From positions 1 to 64,000 of the forward strand of contig JBKEDF010000026.1 of NCBI GenBank assembly GCA_047975325.1: a stretch of DNA of 64,000 bases. Reading direction: 5' to 3'. The stretch comes from JBKEDF01 sp047975325. Lineage in GTDB: Bacteria; Pseudomonadota; Alphaproteobacteria; Rhodobacterales; Rhodobacteraceae. The notes below the pieces were generated by a model that saw only the letters and a list, made by a program, of their open reading frames with translations, ran no database searches and was not told where the DNA came from. The translations under genes and the position numbers were made by a program. Shown here in pieces: positions 8,853-17,377 of the stretch (its first letter is position 1; each line of letters starts with the position of its first letter).

Positions 8853-9830
8853 ATGGCGGATATCACAATGATCGAGGCCGCACGGGACCGCGCAAGGGGA
8901 CAGGTGCTGCGCACCCCTTTGCTAACCTCCCCCTTTCTGGATGAACTGGCCGGCAGACGGGTTCTTGTAAAGGCGGAATGTCTGCAAAAAACCGGATCTT
9001 TCAAGTTTCGTGGTGCCTGGTCGGCAATCTCGGCCTTGCCCGAAGCCACCCGTGCAAATGGGGTGATCGCCTTTTCATCGGGCAATCATGCGCAGGGGGT
9101 GGCTCATGCGGCCGCGCTGCATGACATCGCCTCGGTCATCGTGATGCCCGAAGATGCACCGCGCATGAAGATAGAAAACACCCGCGCCCTGGGGGCGGAG
9201 GTTGTCCTTTATGACCGCGCAGGCGGGGTTGATCGTGATAAGATCGGTGCGGATCTGGCCCAAAAACGCGGCCTGACACTGATCAAACCCTTCGACAATG
9301 ATCATGTTATCGCCGGACAGGGCACGGTGGGGCTGGAGATTGCCGAACAAGCCGCCAAAGCGGGCGTGACGGAGGCCGATACGCTGATCCCCTGTGGTGG
9401 GGGCGGATTGACGGCGGGGATCGCGCTGGCACTGGAGGCCAAGGCCCCGGGCCTGCGCCCCCGTCCGGCGGAACCGGAGGGTTTTGACGATGCCACCCGC
9501 AGCCTCGCCACAGGCAAGAGGCAACGCAACGCGGCCATTGTCGGTTCCATCTGCGATGCAATCATCAGCCCGACCCCCGGTGAACTGACCCTGCCGGTAA
9601 TGGCCCGCCTCTGCGGTCCGGGACTGATCGTGACGGATGAAGAGGCGCTTCGGGCCATGGCCCTTGCCTGGGCGCGCCTGAAACTGGTGCTGGAACCGGG
9701 CGGTGCCGTGGCACTGGCCGCAGCCCTTTTTCACAAGGATACCCTGCGCGGTGGTACCGTGATCGTTGTCGCCTCCGGTGGCAATGTCGATATGACGATG
9801 TTTTCGCGCGCGCTGGCCACGCAAGCCTGA
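8853..9830 (+). CDS. Threonine/serine dehydratase (PLP-dependent, no ACT domain)
   Basis: Fold-type II PLP enzyme that deaminates threonine (or serine) to the 2-oxoacid. Lys51 in TGSFKFRGA binds PLP, SSGNHAQG is the substrate loop, and PCGGGGL is the phosphate-binding glycine loop. At 325 aa there is no C-terminal regulatory ACT domain, so a catabolic-type enzyme or serine racemase-like protein is more likely than the feedback-inhibited IlvA. AGGAGG precedes the start. Confidence 0.85.
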   Translation: MADITMIEAARDRARGQVLRTPLLTSPFLDELAGRRVLVKAECLQKTGSFKFRGAWSAISALPEATRANGVIAFSSGNHAQGVAHAAALHDIASVIVMPEDAPRMKIENTRALGAEVVLYDRAGGVDRDKIGADLAQKRGLTLIKPFDNDHVIAGQGTVGLEIAEQAAKAGVTEADTLIPCGGGGLTAGIALALEAKAPGLRPRPAEPEGFDDATRSLATGKRQRNAAIVGSICDAIISPTPGELTLPVMARLCGPGLIVTDEEALRAMALAWARLKLVLEPGGAVALAAALFHKDTLRGGTVIVVASGGNVDMTMFSRALATQA

Positions 9831-9860
9831 CAAGAGGACATTCGCGCCAGCCCGCTAGCA

Positions 9861-10895
9861 TCAGGAAGAAGGCAGGGTCCTACAGATGGGGCAATCGACG
9901 CGCCGTTTCACCATGATCATCCGGGTTTCACCATAAAGGCCATCATAGATCATCAATCGCCCGCGCAGCCCCTGCCCCGCACCAGTGATGGCTTTTACCG
10001 CCTCCAGCGCCATCATTGACCCAATCACCCCCGGCAAGGGTCCCGCAACCCCGGCTTCGGCACAGCTTGGCACAAGGCCCGGCGCGGGAGGTTCAGGAAA
10101 GATACATTCGAAACAGGGACCACCCCGGGCCGGATCGTAAAGCCCGATCTGCCCTTCCCATTGCGTAATTGCCGCCGATATCAAAGGCTTGCCCGCCGCC
10201 ACAGCCCAACGATTCACCCCGTAACGGGTATCGAAATTATCGGTTCCATCCAGAACCAGATCATATTCCGCAATCAACGCCTGATTGTCTTCGTCCAGAA
10301 GATGCGTATAGGGCCGGATCTCAATAAACGGGTTGATTGCGGCCATGGCCGTAGCTGCCGAAACGGCCTTGAATTGATTGATCGATTGATCGCGATGGAT
10401 AACCTGGCGCTGAAGATTGGAATTTTCCACCCTGTCGGCATCGATCACACCGATATGCCCGACCCCGGCTGCCGCAAGATAAAGAAGCGCGGGGCTGCCC
10501 AGCCCCCCCGCGCCAACGACCAGAACCCGCGCTTCCTTAAGCCGCTTCTGCCCTGGCCCACCAATTTCGCGCAGCATGATGTGGCGGGCATAGCGTTCCA
10601 GCTCGACATCCGAAAAGGCGGGGCCTGGCCCGGATTCCACAACGGGCCGCGCCACCCGGCGTAATCGTGACAGCCCGAACCGGTAAATCAACGCCACCGC
10701 CCCGATCAGGCCAAACAGCAGCCAGGCACGCAGATCGCCGCCCAGGATCCACGCAATGGCATTAGGCTGTGCGATCAGTGGCGAATGAATGAAAACAAGC
10801 AGCCCCCACCAGATCAAGGCCAGCCAGCCTGCACCAGATCCGGGCCGGAACCGCGCCAACAAAAACAGCGCAGCAAAGCCCAAAAGGCCGATCAT
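9861..10895 (-). CDS. moeB: HesA/MoeB/ThiF-family adenylyltransferase with N-terminal membrane segments
   Basis: E1-like enzyme that adenylates the C-terminal Gly of a ubiquitin-like sulfur carrier (MoaD or ThiS). Residues about 95-340 hold the domain: GAGGLGSPA (128-136), NLQRQV, DGTDNFDTRY, and zinc cysteines in CFEC and CPIC. The first 80 residues contain two or three hydrophobic helices (about 2-15, 23-37, 56-72), so the protein is probably membrane-tethered. Its start overlaps the dut stop (ATGA), giving the transcript order coaBC-dut-moeB. MoeB versus ThiF role is not settled by sequence. Confidence 0.85.
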   Translation of the reverse strand: MIGLLGFAALFLLARFRPGSGAGWLALIWWGLLVFIHSPLIAQPNAIAWILGGDLRAWLLFGLIGAVALIYRFGLSRLRRVARPVVESGPGPAFSDVELERYARHIMLREIGGPGQKRLKEARVLVVGAGGLGSPALLYLAAAGVGHIGVIDADRVENSNLQRQVIHRDQSINQFKAVSAATAMAAINPFIEIRPYTHLLDEDNQALIAEYDLVLDGTDNFDTRYGVNRWAVAAGKPLISAAITQWEGQIGLYDPARGGPCFECIFPEPPAPGLVPSCAEAGVAGPLPGVIGSMMALEAVKAITGAGQGLRGRLMIYDGLYGETRMIMVKRRVDCPICRTLPSS

Positions 10896-11359
10896 GCCCG
10901 CCCGGTTGAGCCGAAACCACCCGTCCCCCGCCGGGTCTTACCAAGGTTTTCGGTGGCAGCAAACCGTGCCTGTACCACCGGTGCCACGATCATCTGGGCA
11001 ACCCTGTCCCCATGCCGGATGACAAAGGGCTCTGTTCCAAGATTGATCAACAGAACCCCAAGCGGACCCCGATAGTCACTGTCGATCGTCCCGGGCGTAT
11101 TGGGCAGGCTGATCCCGTGTTTCAGGGCCAATCCCGAACGGGGGCGAATCTGCGCCTCAAACCCTTCGGGAATTTCCAGTCGCAGCCCGGTCGGGCAGAT
11201 AGAACGCTGCAAGGGGGCAAGGGTCATCCCCTGCGCACGGATTTCCGGCGGCAGGTTGGCACGGATATCGGCCCCCGCCGCACCACTGGTTTCATATGCG
11301 GGCAAGGGGAGGTCACGATCTGCCCAATCCTCAAACAGGACCTTTATTTCGGGGGTCAT
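10892..11359 (-). CDS. dut: Deoxyuridine 5'-triphosphate nucleotidohydrolase
   Basis: Trimeric dUTPase; converts dUTP to dUMP, keeping uracil out of DNA. All five motifs are present in 155 aa: AGADIRA, PRSGLALKHGI, the catalytic-Asp segment GTIDSDYRG, GDRVAQMIV and the C-terminal RGTGGFGSTG arm. Both ends overlap neighbours by 4 bases (coaBC upstream, moeB downstream). The coaBC-dut adjacency is widely conserved in proteobacteria. Confidence 0.97.
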   Translation of the reverse strand: MTPEIKVLFEDWADRDLPLPAYETSGAAGADIRANLPPEIRAQGMTLAPLQRSICPTGLRLEIPEGFEAQIRPRSGLALKHGISLPNTPGTIDSDYRGPLGVLLINLGTEPFVIRHGDRVAQMIVAPVVQARFAATENLGKTRRGTGGFGSTGRA

Positions 11360-12549
11360 TGCAACGCCTCCGCTATTCGATCGGCCAATTTGCGCGCCAC
11401 CGCATCCTTGCCCATGCGTTGCCAGTTTTCCGCGCCATCAGCCGAAATCAGCGTCACCGCGTTTTCTTCCCCCCCCATGATCCCGGTGGCGGGGCTTACA
11501 TCATTGGCAAGGATCCAGTCACACCCCTTGCGGACACGTTTTGCACTGGCATGTTCCACAATTTTTTCGGTCTCCGCAGCAAAACCAACCACCAGACGGG
11601 GCCGCTGCGCAGTTTTGGAAACCGTTGCCAGAATGTCAGGGTTTTCAGCAAAATCCAGTTTAGGATAGCGGCCCGATCCATCCTTCTTCATCTTCTGCCT
11701 GCCCTGGTTGGTAACATGCCAATCCGCCACCGCCGCAGCCAATATGGCCGCATCGGCAGGAAGGGCCGCCTCCACAGCCTCCAGCATCTCATGTGCCGTT
11801 TCCACACGGATAACCGTTACCCCCGCTGGCGGCGAAACCCTGGCCGGGCCGGTCACAAAAGTCACCTGTGCGCCAAGATCCCGCAGCGCCACCGCAATGG
11901 CCGTCCCCTGCGCGCCAGAGGATCGATTTGCGATATAGCGTACCGGGTCAATGGGTTCATGGGTCGGGCCCGAGGTTACCAGAACATGTTTGCCCTGCAA
12001 GGGCCCGGCCTCAAGCAGGGCTTCGATTGCGGCAATGATCTCCAGCGGTTCAGCCATCCGCCCGGGGCCATATTCACCACAGGCCATATCACCTTCATTC
12101 GGGCCGACCACGGCCACGCCATCCTGCCGCAAAAGGGCCAGATTGCGTTTCGTGGCCGGGTGCCACCACATGCGCACATTCATCGCAGGCGCAACCAGCA
12201 CCCGCGTATCGGTGGCCAGCAGCAGGGTGGAGGCAAGGTCATCAGCCCGACCGCCCGCCATTTTTGCCATCAGATCGGCTGTGGCCGGGGCGACCACGAT
12301 CAGATCGGCGGATCGCGAAAGCTGGATATGCCCCATCTCTGCTTCGTCCGTCAGATCGAAAAGATCCCGATAAACCTTCTGTCCCGCCAGGGCCGCCACC
12401 GAAAGCGGTGTCACGAATTCCGTTGCAGCCGCTGTCAGGACCGGCACCACTGTCGCACCGCGTTCGCGCAGACGACGAATGAGGTCGAGCCCCTTATAGG
12501 CCGCGATCCCGCCACCCAGGATCAGAAGTATCCGTTTTCCGGCCAGCAT
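11356..12549 (-). CDS. coaBC: Bifunctional phosphopantothenoylcysteine decarboxylase/phosphopantothenate-cysteine ligase
   Basis: Two consecutive steps of coenzyme A synthesis in one flavoprotein. The N-terminal CoaC domain shows GGGIAAYK, the PAMNVRMW motif and the ACGEYGPGRM loop holding the catalytic Cys. The C-terminal CoaB domain begins near residue 190 with SGPTHEPIDPVRYIANRSSG. I chose the ATG at 12549 (397 aa), which has GGAGG 6-8 bases upstream; the frame is open further up but that extension is not conserved-looking. It heads a coaBC-dut-moeB transcript. Confidence 0.95.
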   Translation of the reverse strand: MLAGKRILLILGGGIAAYKGLDLIRRLRERGATVVPVLTAAATEFVTPLSVAALAGQKVYRDLFDLTDEAEMGHIQLSRSADLIVVAPATADLMAKMAGGRADDLASTLLLATDTRVLVAPAMNVRMWWHPATKRNLALLRQDGVAVVGPNEGDMACGEYGPGRMAEPLEIIAAIEALLEAGPLQGKHVLVTSGPTHEPIDPVRYIANRSSGAQGTAIAVALRDLGAQVTFVTGPARVSPPAGVTVIRVETAHEMLEAVEAALPADAAILAAAVADWHVTNQGRQKMKKDGSGRYPKLDFAENPDILATVSKTAQRPRLVVGFAAETEKIVEHASAKRVRKGCDWILANDVSPATGIMGGEENAVTLISADGAENWQRMGKDAVARKLADRIAEALQ

Positions 12550-12737
12550 ATCCCGCCTCCCGTTTTCCCAAGCTTTACGGCTCGCCGGAGGGGAACTCAA
12601 CCGTTTCGCCATTTCGGCCAGCCTGTTTTGCCCCTATATTCAATAGGCAGCCCCGGATGGCCCCGTGACGGGTCCGGGTTTCGGACAATGGCGGATGGTT
12701 GCGTTACAGAAACGGCCAAGGGCATGACGAACAGGAA

Positions 12738-13262
12738 ATGACGAACCTCCCCCCCCTCACCCTTGTTATCGGCGGTGCAAAGTCCGGTAAATCCGGTTTT
12801 GCCGAAAAGCTTCTGGTCGAAAACGGGCGACCGCCAGTCTATATCGCCACAGCCGAAGCCCGGGATGCCGAAATACGCAACCGGATCAAGGCGCATCGCC
12901 GCATGCGGGGTGATGGCTGGCGCACGCTGGAGGCGCCGCGTGACCTTTCCGGGGCCTTGGCGGAAGTTAACGCCAATGAAGCCGTACTGATCGACTGCAT
13001 GACATTCTGGTTAAGCAATCTGATGCTGGCCGGGGCGGATCCCGAAGCCGAGGTACAGGGTCTGTTTGCCGCACTGTCCACCTGCGGCGCGCCAGTCACG
13101 CTTGTCAGCAATGAACTGGGCTGGTCCATCGTTCCGGAAAACGCGCTGGCGCGACGGTTTCGGGATGTACATGGCCGGCTCAATCAGGAACTTGCCACGC
13201 GGGCAGACCGGGTGGCGGTAGTCATTTCCGGCCTGCCGCTGTGGTTGAAGGGGGGGACATGA
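12738..13262 (+). CDS. cobU: Adenosylcobinamide kinase/adenosylcobinamide-phosphate guanylyltransferase
   Basis: Phosphorylates adenosylcobinamide and then forms AdoCbi-GDP, in the late cobalamin or salvage pathway. P-loop GGAKSGKS lies at residues 10-17. The IRNRIKAHRRMRGDGW region carries the His that is guanylylated in the family, and NELGWSIVPENALARRFRDVHGRLNQ is the conserved C-terminal block. The ATG at 12738 gives 174 aa, the usual length, with AGGA upstream. It overlaps the next gene by 4 bases. No cobalamin riboswitch was recognised upstream. Confidence 0.93.
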   Translation: MTNLPPLTLVIGGAKSGKSGFAEKLLVENGRPPVYIATAEARDAEIRNRIKAHRRMRGDGWRTLEAPRDLSGALAEVNANEAVLIDCMTFWLSNLMLAGADPEAEVQGLFAALSTCGAPVTLVSNELGWSIVPENALARRFRDVHGRLNQELATRADRVAVVISGLPLWLKGGT

Positions 13263-13831
13263 GACGGTTTTTCTGGGTGCGTCATGGGCCAACCCATGTA
13301 AAGGCCATGCTGGGATGGACGGATATGCCCGCCGATCTGTCCGATCACGCGGCGCTGGCCCGGTTATCCTCGGCGCTGCCAAAGGTTCCGGTCATTTCCT
13401 CCGACCTTTCGCGCGCGGTCATGACAGCCGATGCGATTCTGGACGGGCGCACCCGGCTCCCGCATCATGCGGGATTACGCGAAATCAATTTTGGCGCCTG
13501 GGAAATGAAACACCATGGCGATATTGCCGATCAGGCGCGACTTCGGCGCTATTGGGAAGATCCCGGGGATATCGCTCCCCCTGATGGCGAAAGCTGGAAC
13601 GACGTGTCACGGCGCGTGGATGAGACGGTGGCTGAACTCCTGCAAAGTCAGCAGAGTGATCTGATCCTGGTGGCGCATTTCGGGGTGATCCTGACGCAAC
13701 TGCGCCACGCTCTTGGCATTTCCGCGCAAAAGGTCTTTGCGCATCGGATCGACAATCTTTCCATCACCGAACTGGTCCACGACAACGAAGGCTGGAAGGC
13801 TGCAGGGATCAATCATATCGTGACCGACTGA
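13259..13831 (+). CDS. cobC: Histidine phosphatase family protein, probable alpha-ribazole phosphatase
   Basis: Phosphoglycerate-mutase-like phosphatase of 190 aa with the RHG phosphohistidine motif (WVRHGPT near residue 6), SSDLSRA, LREINFGAWE, and the second catalytic His in LVAHFGV. The ATG at 13259 overlaps the cobU stop (ATGA), and this coupling is the main reason to read it as alpha-ribazole-5'-phosphate phosphatase acting in nucleotide-loop assembly. A generic histidine phosphatase remains possible. Confidence 0.8.
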   Translation: MRRFFWVRHGPTHVKAMLGWTDMPADLSDHAALARLSSALPKVPVISSDLSRAVMTADAILDGRTRLPHHAGLREINFGAWEMKHHGDIADQARLRRYWEDPGDIAPPDGESWNDVSRRVDETVAELLQSQQSDLILVAHFGVILTQLRHALGISAQKVFAHRIDNLSITELVHDNEGWKAAGINHIVTD

Positions 13832-14107
13832 TCCCGCCCCGGGGTGTCACGAATTACCGGACAGTTTCCGGCATGTTGTTTTTTTCAAATTCCTTCAATA
13901 TTGTCGGATACATGGGCGTTTACCTTTACCAATATTGCCTGACGGATATTCACAAATATGCTGTGGGTTTCATTGGCCGCGGATGGCAGTGCCCAGACGA
14001 AGCAGCCGCCTGCAAGGACAACGGATGATCGCCATCACCATATATCCCGCTGGCGGCAGGATTTGTTTCACCTCCTTTATGATCAACAGTGCTCAAAGGT
14101 TAAGAAC

Positions 14108-14794
14108 ATGACAAACAAGCTTATGGCGGAAATGATCGGGACATTCTGGCTGGTCTTCGGAGGCTGTGGCAGCGCCATATTCGCAGCTGCATTTCCGGAA
14201 CTGGGAATCGGCTTCATGGGCGTTGCGCTTGCCTTCGGCCTGACCGTCCTCACCATGGCATATGCCGTTGGCGGGATTTCGGGCGGTCACTTCAATCCTG
14301 CGGTATCGGTAGGTCTGACCGTTGCAGGACGGTTTCCCGCATCCAGCCTTATTCCCTATATCATCGCACAAGTGGTCGGCGCCATCATTGCGGCGACAGT
14401 TCTTTATTTCATCGCTTCGGGCAAGGTGGATGCCGATCTTGGCGGTTTTGCCGCAAACGGATATGGCGAATATTCACCCGGTGGATATTCAATGTCCTCG
14501 GCCCTGCTTATCGAGATCGTCCTGACGGCCGGTTTCCTGTTCGTTATTCTCGGATCGACCCATGGGCGCGCCCCGCAGGGTTTTGCACCGATTGCAATCG
14601 GCCTGGCCCTGACGCTCATTCACCTGGTTTCAATTCCGGTGACGAATACCTCGGTCAATCCTGCGCGTTCCACCAGCCAGGCCCTGTTTGCCGGAGGCTG
14701 GGCAATCAGTCAGCTCTGGCTCTTCTGGGTTGCGCCGATTGTCGGTGGCATTCTGGGCGGCTTGATCTGGAAAGTCATGGGTGAACGCGACTGA
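14108..14794 (+). CDS. aqpZ: Aquaporin Z
   Basis: Inner-membrane water channel of 228 aa with six helices and two pore-lining NPA motifs, GGHFNPAVSVG in the first half and NTSVNPARS in the second. The Arg after the second NPA and the narrow-channel signature fit a water-selective AqpZ rather than a glycerol facilitator. The ATG at 14108 starts directly at the conserved N-terminus. The 276 bp upstream are comparatively AT-rich and hold no gene I can support. Confidence 0.93.
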   Translation: MTNKLMAEMIGTFWLVFGGCGSAIFAAAFPELGIGFMGVALAFGLTVLTMAYAVGGISGGHFNPAVSVGLTVAGRFPASSLIPYIIAQVVGAIIAATVLYFIASGKVDADLGGFAANGYGEYSPGGYSMSSALLIEIVLTAGFLFVILGSTHGRAPQGFAPIAIGLALTLIHLVSIPVTNTSVNPARSTSQALFAGGWAISQLWLFWVAPIVGGILGGLIWKVMGERD

Positions 14795-14835
14795 ACCGGA
14801 CCGCGGCACATCATATTGATTGCACGGGCTAAGTC

Positions 14836-14885
14836 CCCGACAGCCCAAACAGTATTTGCATCGCAAATATATTTGGGCTGTCGGG
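14836..14885. terminator. Long inverted repeat between convergent aqpZ and degP
   Basis: Left arm 14836-14859 and right arm 14863-14885 pair almost fully: CCCGACAGCCCAAA against TTTGGGCTGTCGGG, a short internal mismatch, then ATTTGC against GCAAAT around an ATC loop. It sits in the 104-bp gap between two converging genes, so a bidirectional terminator is likely, although no long T-run follows. Arm length above 20 nt is unusual for a plain terminator. Confidence 0.65.
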
Positions 14886-14898
14886 CAGTTACACCGCC

Positions 14899-16344
14899 TT
14901 ATTCTATCGAAAGCGCCACGAAACGGGGATCGCCCCCGCGCCTGATCAGCAAAAGCAACGACTTGCGTCCGGCATCGCGGGCCTCTTCGATACGATCCTG
15001 CAAATCCTTGACCTGCACCACTTTCTGCTGACCCGCCTCGGTTATGACATCGCCATTGCGCAGCCCCTTGGAATAGGCTTCCGAAAGCTCGTCAATCTCG
15101 GTGATGACAAGTCCCTGCGTATCGTCGGGCAGACCAAGTTCACGGGCCTTATCTTCGCTTAGCGGGCTCAGTGTAAGCCCCAGAAGCTCTGCCGTTTGCG
15201 GCAGGGATGGCATACCGGGGGTGGTTGAGCCCGCTTCTTCGGATTCGGCTTCCTCGCGCCGCCCCAGCGTGACCTGAAGCGTCTGGGTCTTGCCATCGCG
15301 CAAGACGATAACGCGCACAGCCTCACCAACCGGCGCATCCGCGACCCGGCGCACCAGATCCCGCGTATCGATGATTGTCGTCCCGTCGAAACTGGTGATG
15401 ACATCGCCCGCCTGCAGGCCCGCCTCCTTGGCCGGCCCATCCGGCACATCGGTGATCAGCGCACCCTTGGCCTCTTCAAGTCCCATGGCTTCGGCCACAT
15501 CGGGGCTGACATCCTGGATTCGCACCCCGAGCCAGCCACGGCGGGTTTCCCCGAACTCCTTAAGCTGCGCCACAACCTTGGTGACCACATTCGAGGCCAT
15601 TGAAAAACCGATGCCGATCGATCCGCCGGTCGGGGACAGGATTGCGGTATTCACCCCGATCACCTGGCCATCCATGTTGAAAAGCGGACCGCCCGAATTA
15701 CCCCGGTTGATCGCGGCATCGGTCTGGATGTAATCGTCATAGGTTCCGCTCAGCGCGCGGCCACGGGCCGAAACGATCCCGGAACTGACGGAAAACCCCT
15801 GGCCCAGCGGATTGCCCATCGCCAGAACCCAATCCCCCACGCGCATCTGATCGCTGTCGCCGAAGGGAACAAAATCCAGCGGCGTGTCACTTTCAACCTT
15901 CAAAAGCGCGATATCCGTCTTGGGATCTGTGCCTATCACCTCGGCCTTCAACCGTTTTGACGAATAGAATTCGATTTCTATCTCATCGGCCTTCTCGATC
16001 ACGTGGGTATTGGTGACGATATAGCCATCCTCGGAAATCACGAAACCCGAACCCAGTGCCTCCGACCGGCGCGGGCGGCGCGGATCACCACGGCCATTGC
16101 GATCAAGGAAATCCCGAAAAAATTCCTCAAAGGGCGAACCTTCCGGCACTTGTGGCATGCCTTCCGTACTGGCCGACACCGTGGTTGAAGTGGTGATGTT
16201 GACAACCGAAGGGCTGATCTGTTCCGCCAGATCGGCGAAGCTTTCAGGACCGCCGCGCGCATCGGCAGGCAGGGCAAGTGCAAGACCGAGTGCAAGACAG
16301 GCCAAACCTGACCGGACCATGATAAAAATGCTTCTGGACTGCAC
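14899..16344 (-). CDS. degP: Do-family periplasmic serine protease/chaperone (DegP/MucD-like)
   Basis: HtrA protease for periplasmic quality control. A signal peptide (ending near ALPADA) is followed by a trypsin-like domain with His (TNTHVIE), Asp (KTDIALLKV) and Ser (NRGNSGGPLF), which are residues 114, 144 and 217 from the start chosen here. Two PDZ domains complete the C-terminal half. I place the start at GTG 16344 because AAAGGAG lies 7 bases before it; an ATG 7 codons upstream (16365) has a poor ribosome site. It is the last gene of hflK-hflC-degP. Confidence 0.92.
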   Translation of the reverse strand: MQSRSIFIMVRSGLACLALGLALALPADARGGPESFADLAEQISPSVVNITTSTTVSASTEGMPQVPEGSPFEEFFRDFLDRNGRGDPRRPRRSEALGSGFVISEDGYIVTNTHVIEKADEIEIEFYSSKRLKAEVIGTDPKTDIALLKVESDTPLDFVPFGDSDQMRVGDWVLAMGNPLGQGFSVSSGIVSARGRALSGTYDDYIQTDAAINRGNSGGPLFNMDGQVIGVNTAILSPTGGSIGIGFSMASNVVTKVVAQLKEFGETRRGWLGVRIQDVSPDVAEAMGLEEAKGALITDVPDGPAKEAGLQAGDVITSFDGTTIIDTRDLVRRVADAPVGEAVRVIVLRDGKTQTLQVTLGRREEAESEEAGSTTPGMPSLPQTAELLGLTLSPLSEDKARELGLPDDTQGLVITEIDELSEAYSKGLRNGDVITEAGQQKVVQVKDLQDRIEEARDAGRKSLLLLIRRGGDPRFVALSIE

Positions 16345-16471
16345 TCGAAACTCCTTTCGCTTCATCTGCCCGACGATTGGATAACTGCCGGGCCGCCTTC
16401 AATACCCTATCTTTCACCCAGGACAGGCAGGTTGCAAGAAAATCTCCGTCTCGCAACCTCAACAGGGTGTG

Positions 16472-16496
16472 AAGCCTCCGGCACCACCGGAGGCTT
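16472..16496. promoter_or_regulatory. GC-rich hairpin between hflC and degP
   Basis: AAGCCTCCGG (16472-16481) and CCGGAGGCTT (16487-16496) form a perfect 10-bp stem with a CACCA loop, six bases after the hflC stop on the minus strand. No T-run follows in that direction, so it could be a partial terminator or an RNA-processing/stability hairpin separating hflKC from degP expression. Confidence 0.55.
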
Positions 16497-16501
16497 TGCC
16501 G

Positions 16502-17377
16502 TCATTCCACCTGAAACGGCTTGTCGGTATCGAGATATTCAAAGAAGGTGCTGTCCGGCTCCATCACAATTGAGGAATTTTCCCCCTTCAGCGCCCGTTC
16601 ATAGGATGTCATGGAGCGGCTGAAGGCAAAGAATTCCGGATCGCGCCCGAAAGCTGCGGCATAGATCGCATTGCGTTCCGCATCGGCCTCCCCGCGGATC
16701 ACCTCGGCGTTGCGCCGCGCCTCTGAAGTCAGTTCAACCACCGTCCTGTCGGCGGTTGCGCGCACGCGCTGCGCAGCCTCATTACCGCGGGCAATCTCGT
16801 CAGCCGCTTCGCGTTCCCGTTCGGCCCGCATCCGCGCATAGGTCGCGGCCAGGTTCTGTTCGGGAAGATCGGTGCGGGTCAGCCGCACATCCACAACCTC
16901 AACCCCAAGCGCAGAAGCTTCACGGCGGGCGCGGTCCCGGATCTGGTTCATGAGGGCGGTCCGATCCTCCGAAAGCACCCTGTTTGACGGAACCGAGCCC
17001 AGAATTTCGCGGATTGCAGCATTCAGGATACGCTCCAGCCGGACCTGGGCGGCACGAACACCTTCCGTACCCGTCGATTCGCGGAAATCCACAAGATCGG
17101 TGATCCGCCAGCGCGCGAAGGCATCAACCACCAGGCGACGATCATCCAGCGGCGTAACTTCAAGCGGCTGGGTGAAAAGGCTCAGGATCCGGCCATCGTA
17201 ACGCACCACTTCCTGAATGAGCGGCACCTTGAAGCCAAGCCCGGGATCTTCCTTCACGGCCTTCACCTGTCCGAATTGCAGGACCAGCACCTTTTCGCGT
17301 TCGTCCACGATGAAAAGTGCCGACAAGGCGGCAATCCCGATAACGGCGATGACGGGGAGAATGACAGCAGGTTTCAT
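16502..17377 (-). CDS. hflC: FtsH protease modulator HflC
   Basis: SPFH/prohibitin-domain membrane protein of 291 aa that forms the HflKC complex around the FtsH protease. One N-terminal transmembrane segment (AVILPVIAVIGIAALSALFIV, residues 3-23 approximately) is followed by DEREKVLVLQFGQVK and the band-7 domain, then a long charged helix rich in Arg, Ala and Glu. The ATG overlaps the hflK stop (TGATG), so the two subunits are translationally coupled. Confidence 0.95.
   Translation of the reverse strand: MKPAVILPVIAVIGIAALSALFIVDEREKVLVLQFGQVKAVKEDPGLGFKVPLIQEVVRYDGRILSLFTQPLEVTPLDDRRLVVDAFARWRITDLVDFRESTGTEGVRAAQVRLERILNAAIREILGSVPSNRVLSEDRTALMNQIRDRARREASALGVEVVDVRLTRTDLPEQNLAATYARMRAEREREAADEIARGNEAAQRVRATADRTVVELTSEARRNAEVIRGEADAERNAIYAAAFGRDPEFFAFSRSMTSYERALKGENSSIVMEPDSTFFEYLDTDKPFQVE

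Noticed and set aside
12597..12737. Cobalamin riboswitch before cobU
   Set aside because: No B12-box-like sequence or suitable secondary structure could be recognised, and only 125 bases separate the coaBC start from the first in-frame cobU ATG.
13832..14107. N-terminal extension of aqpZ or a small gene upstream
   Set aside because: The extended frame lacks hydrophobic or conserved sequence before MTNKLMAEMIGTFW, and no ribosome site supports an earlier start.
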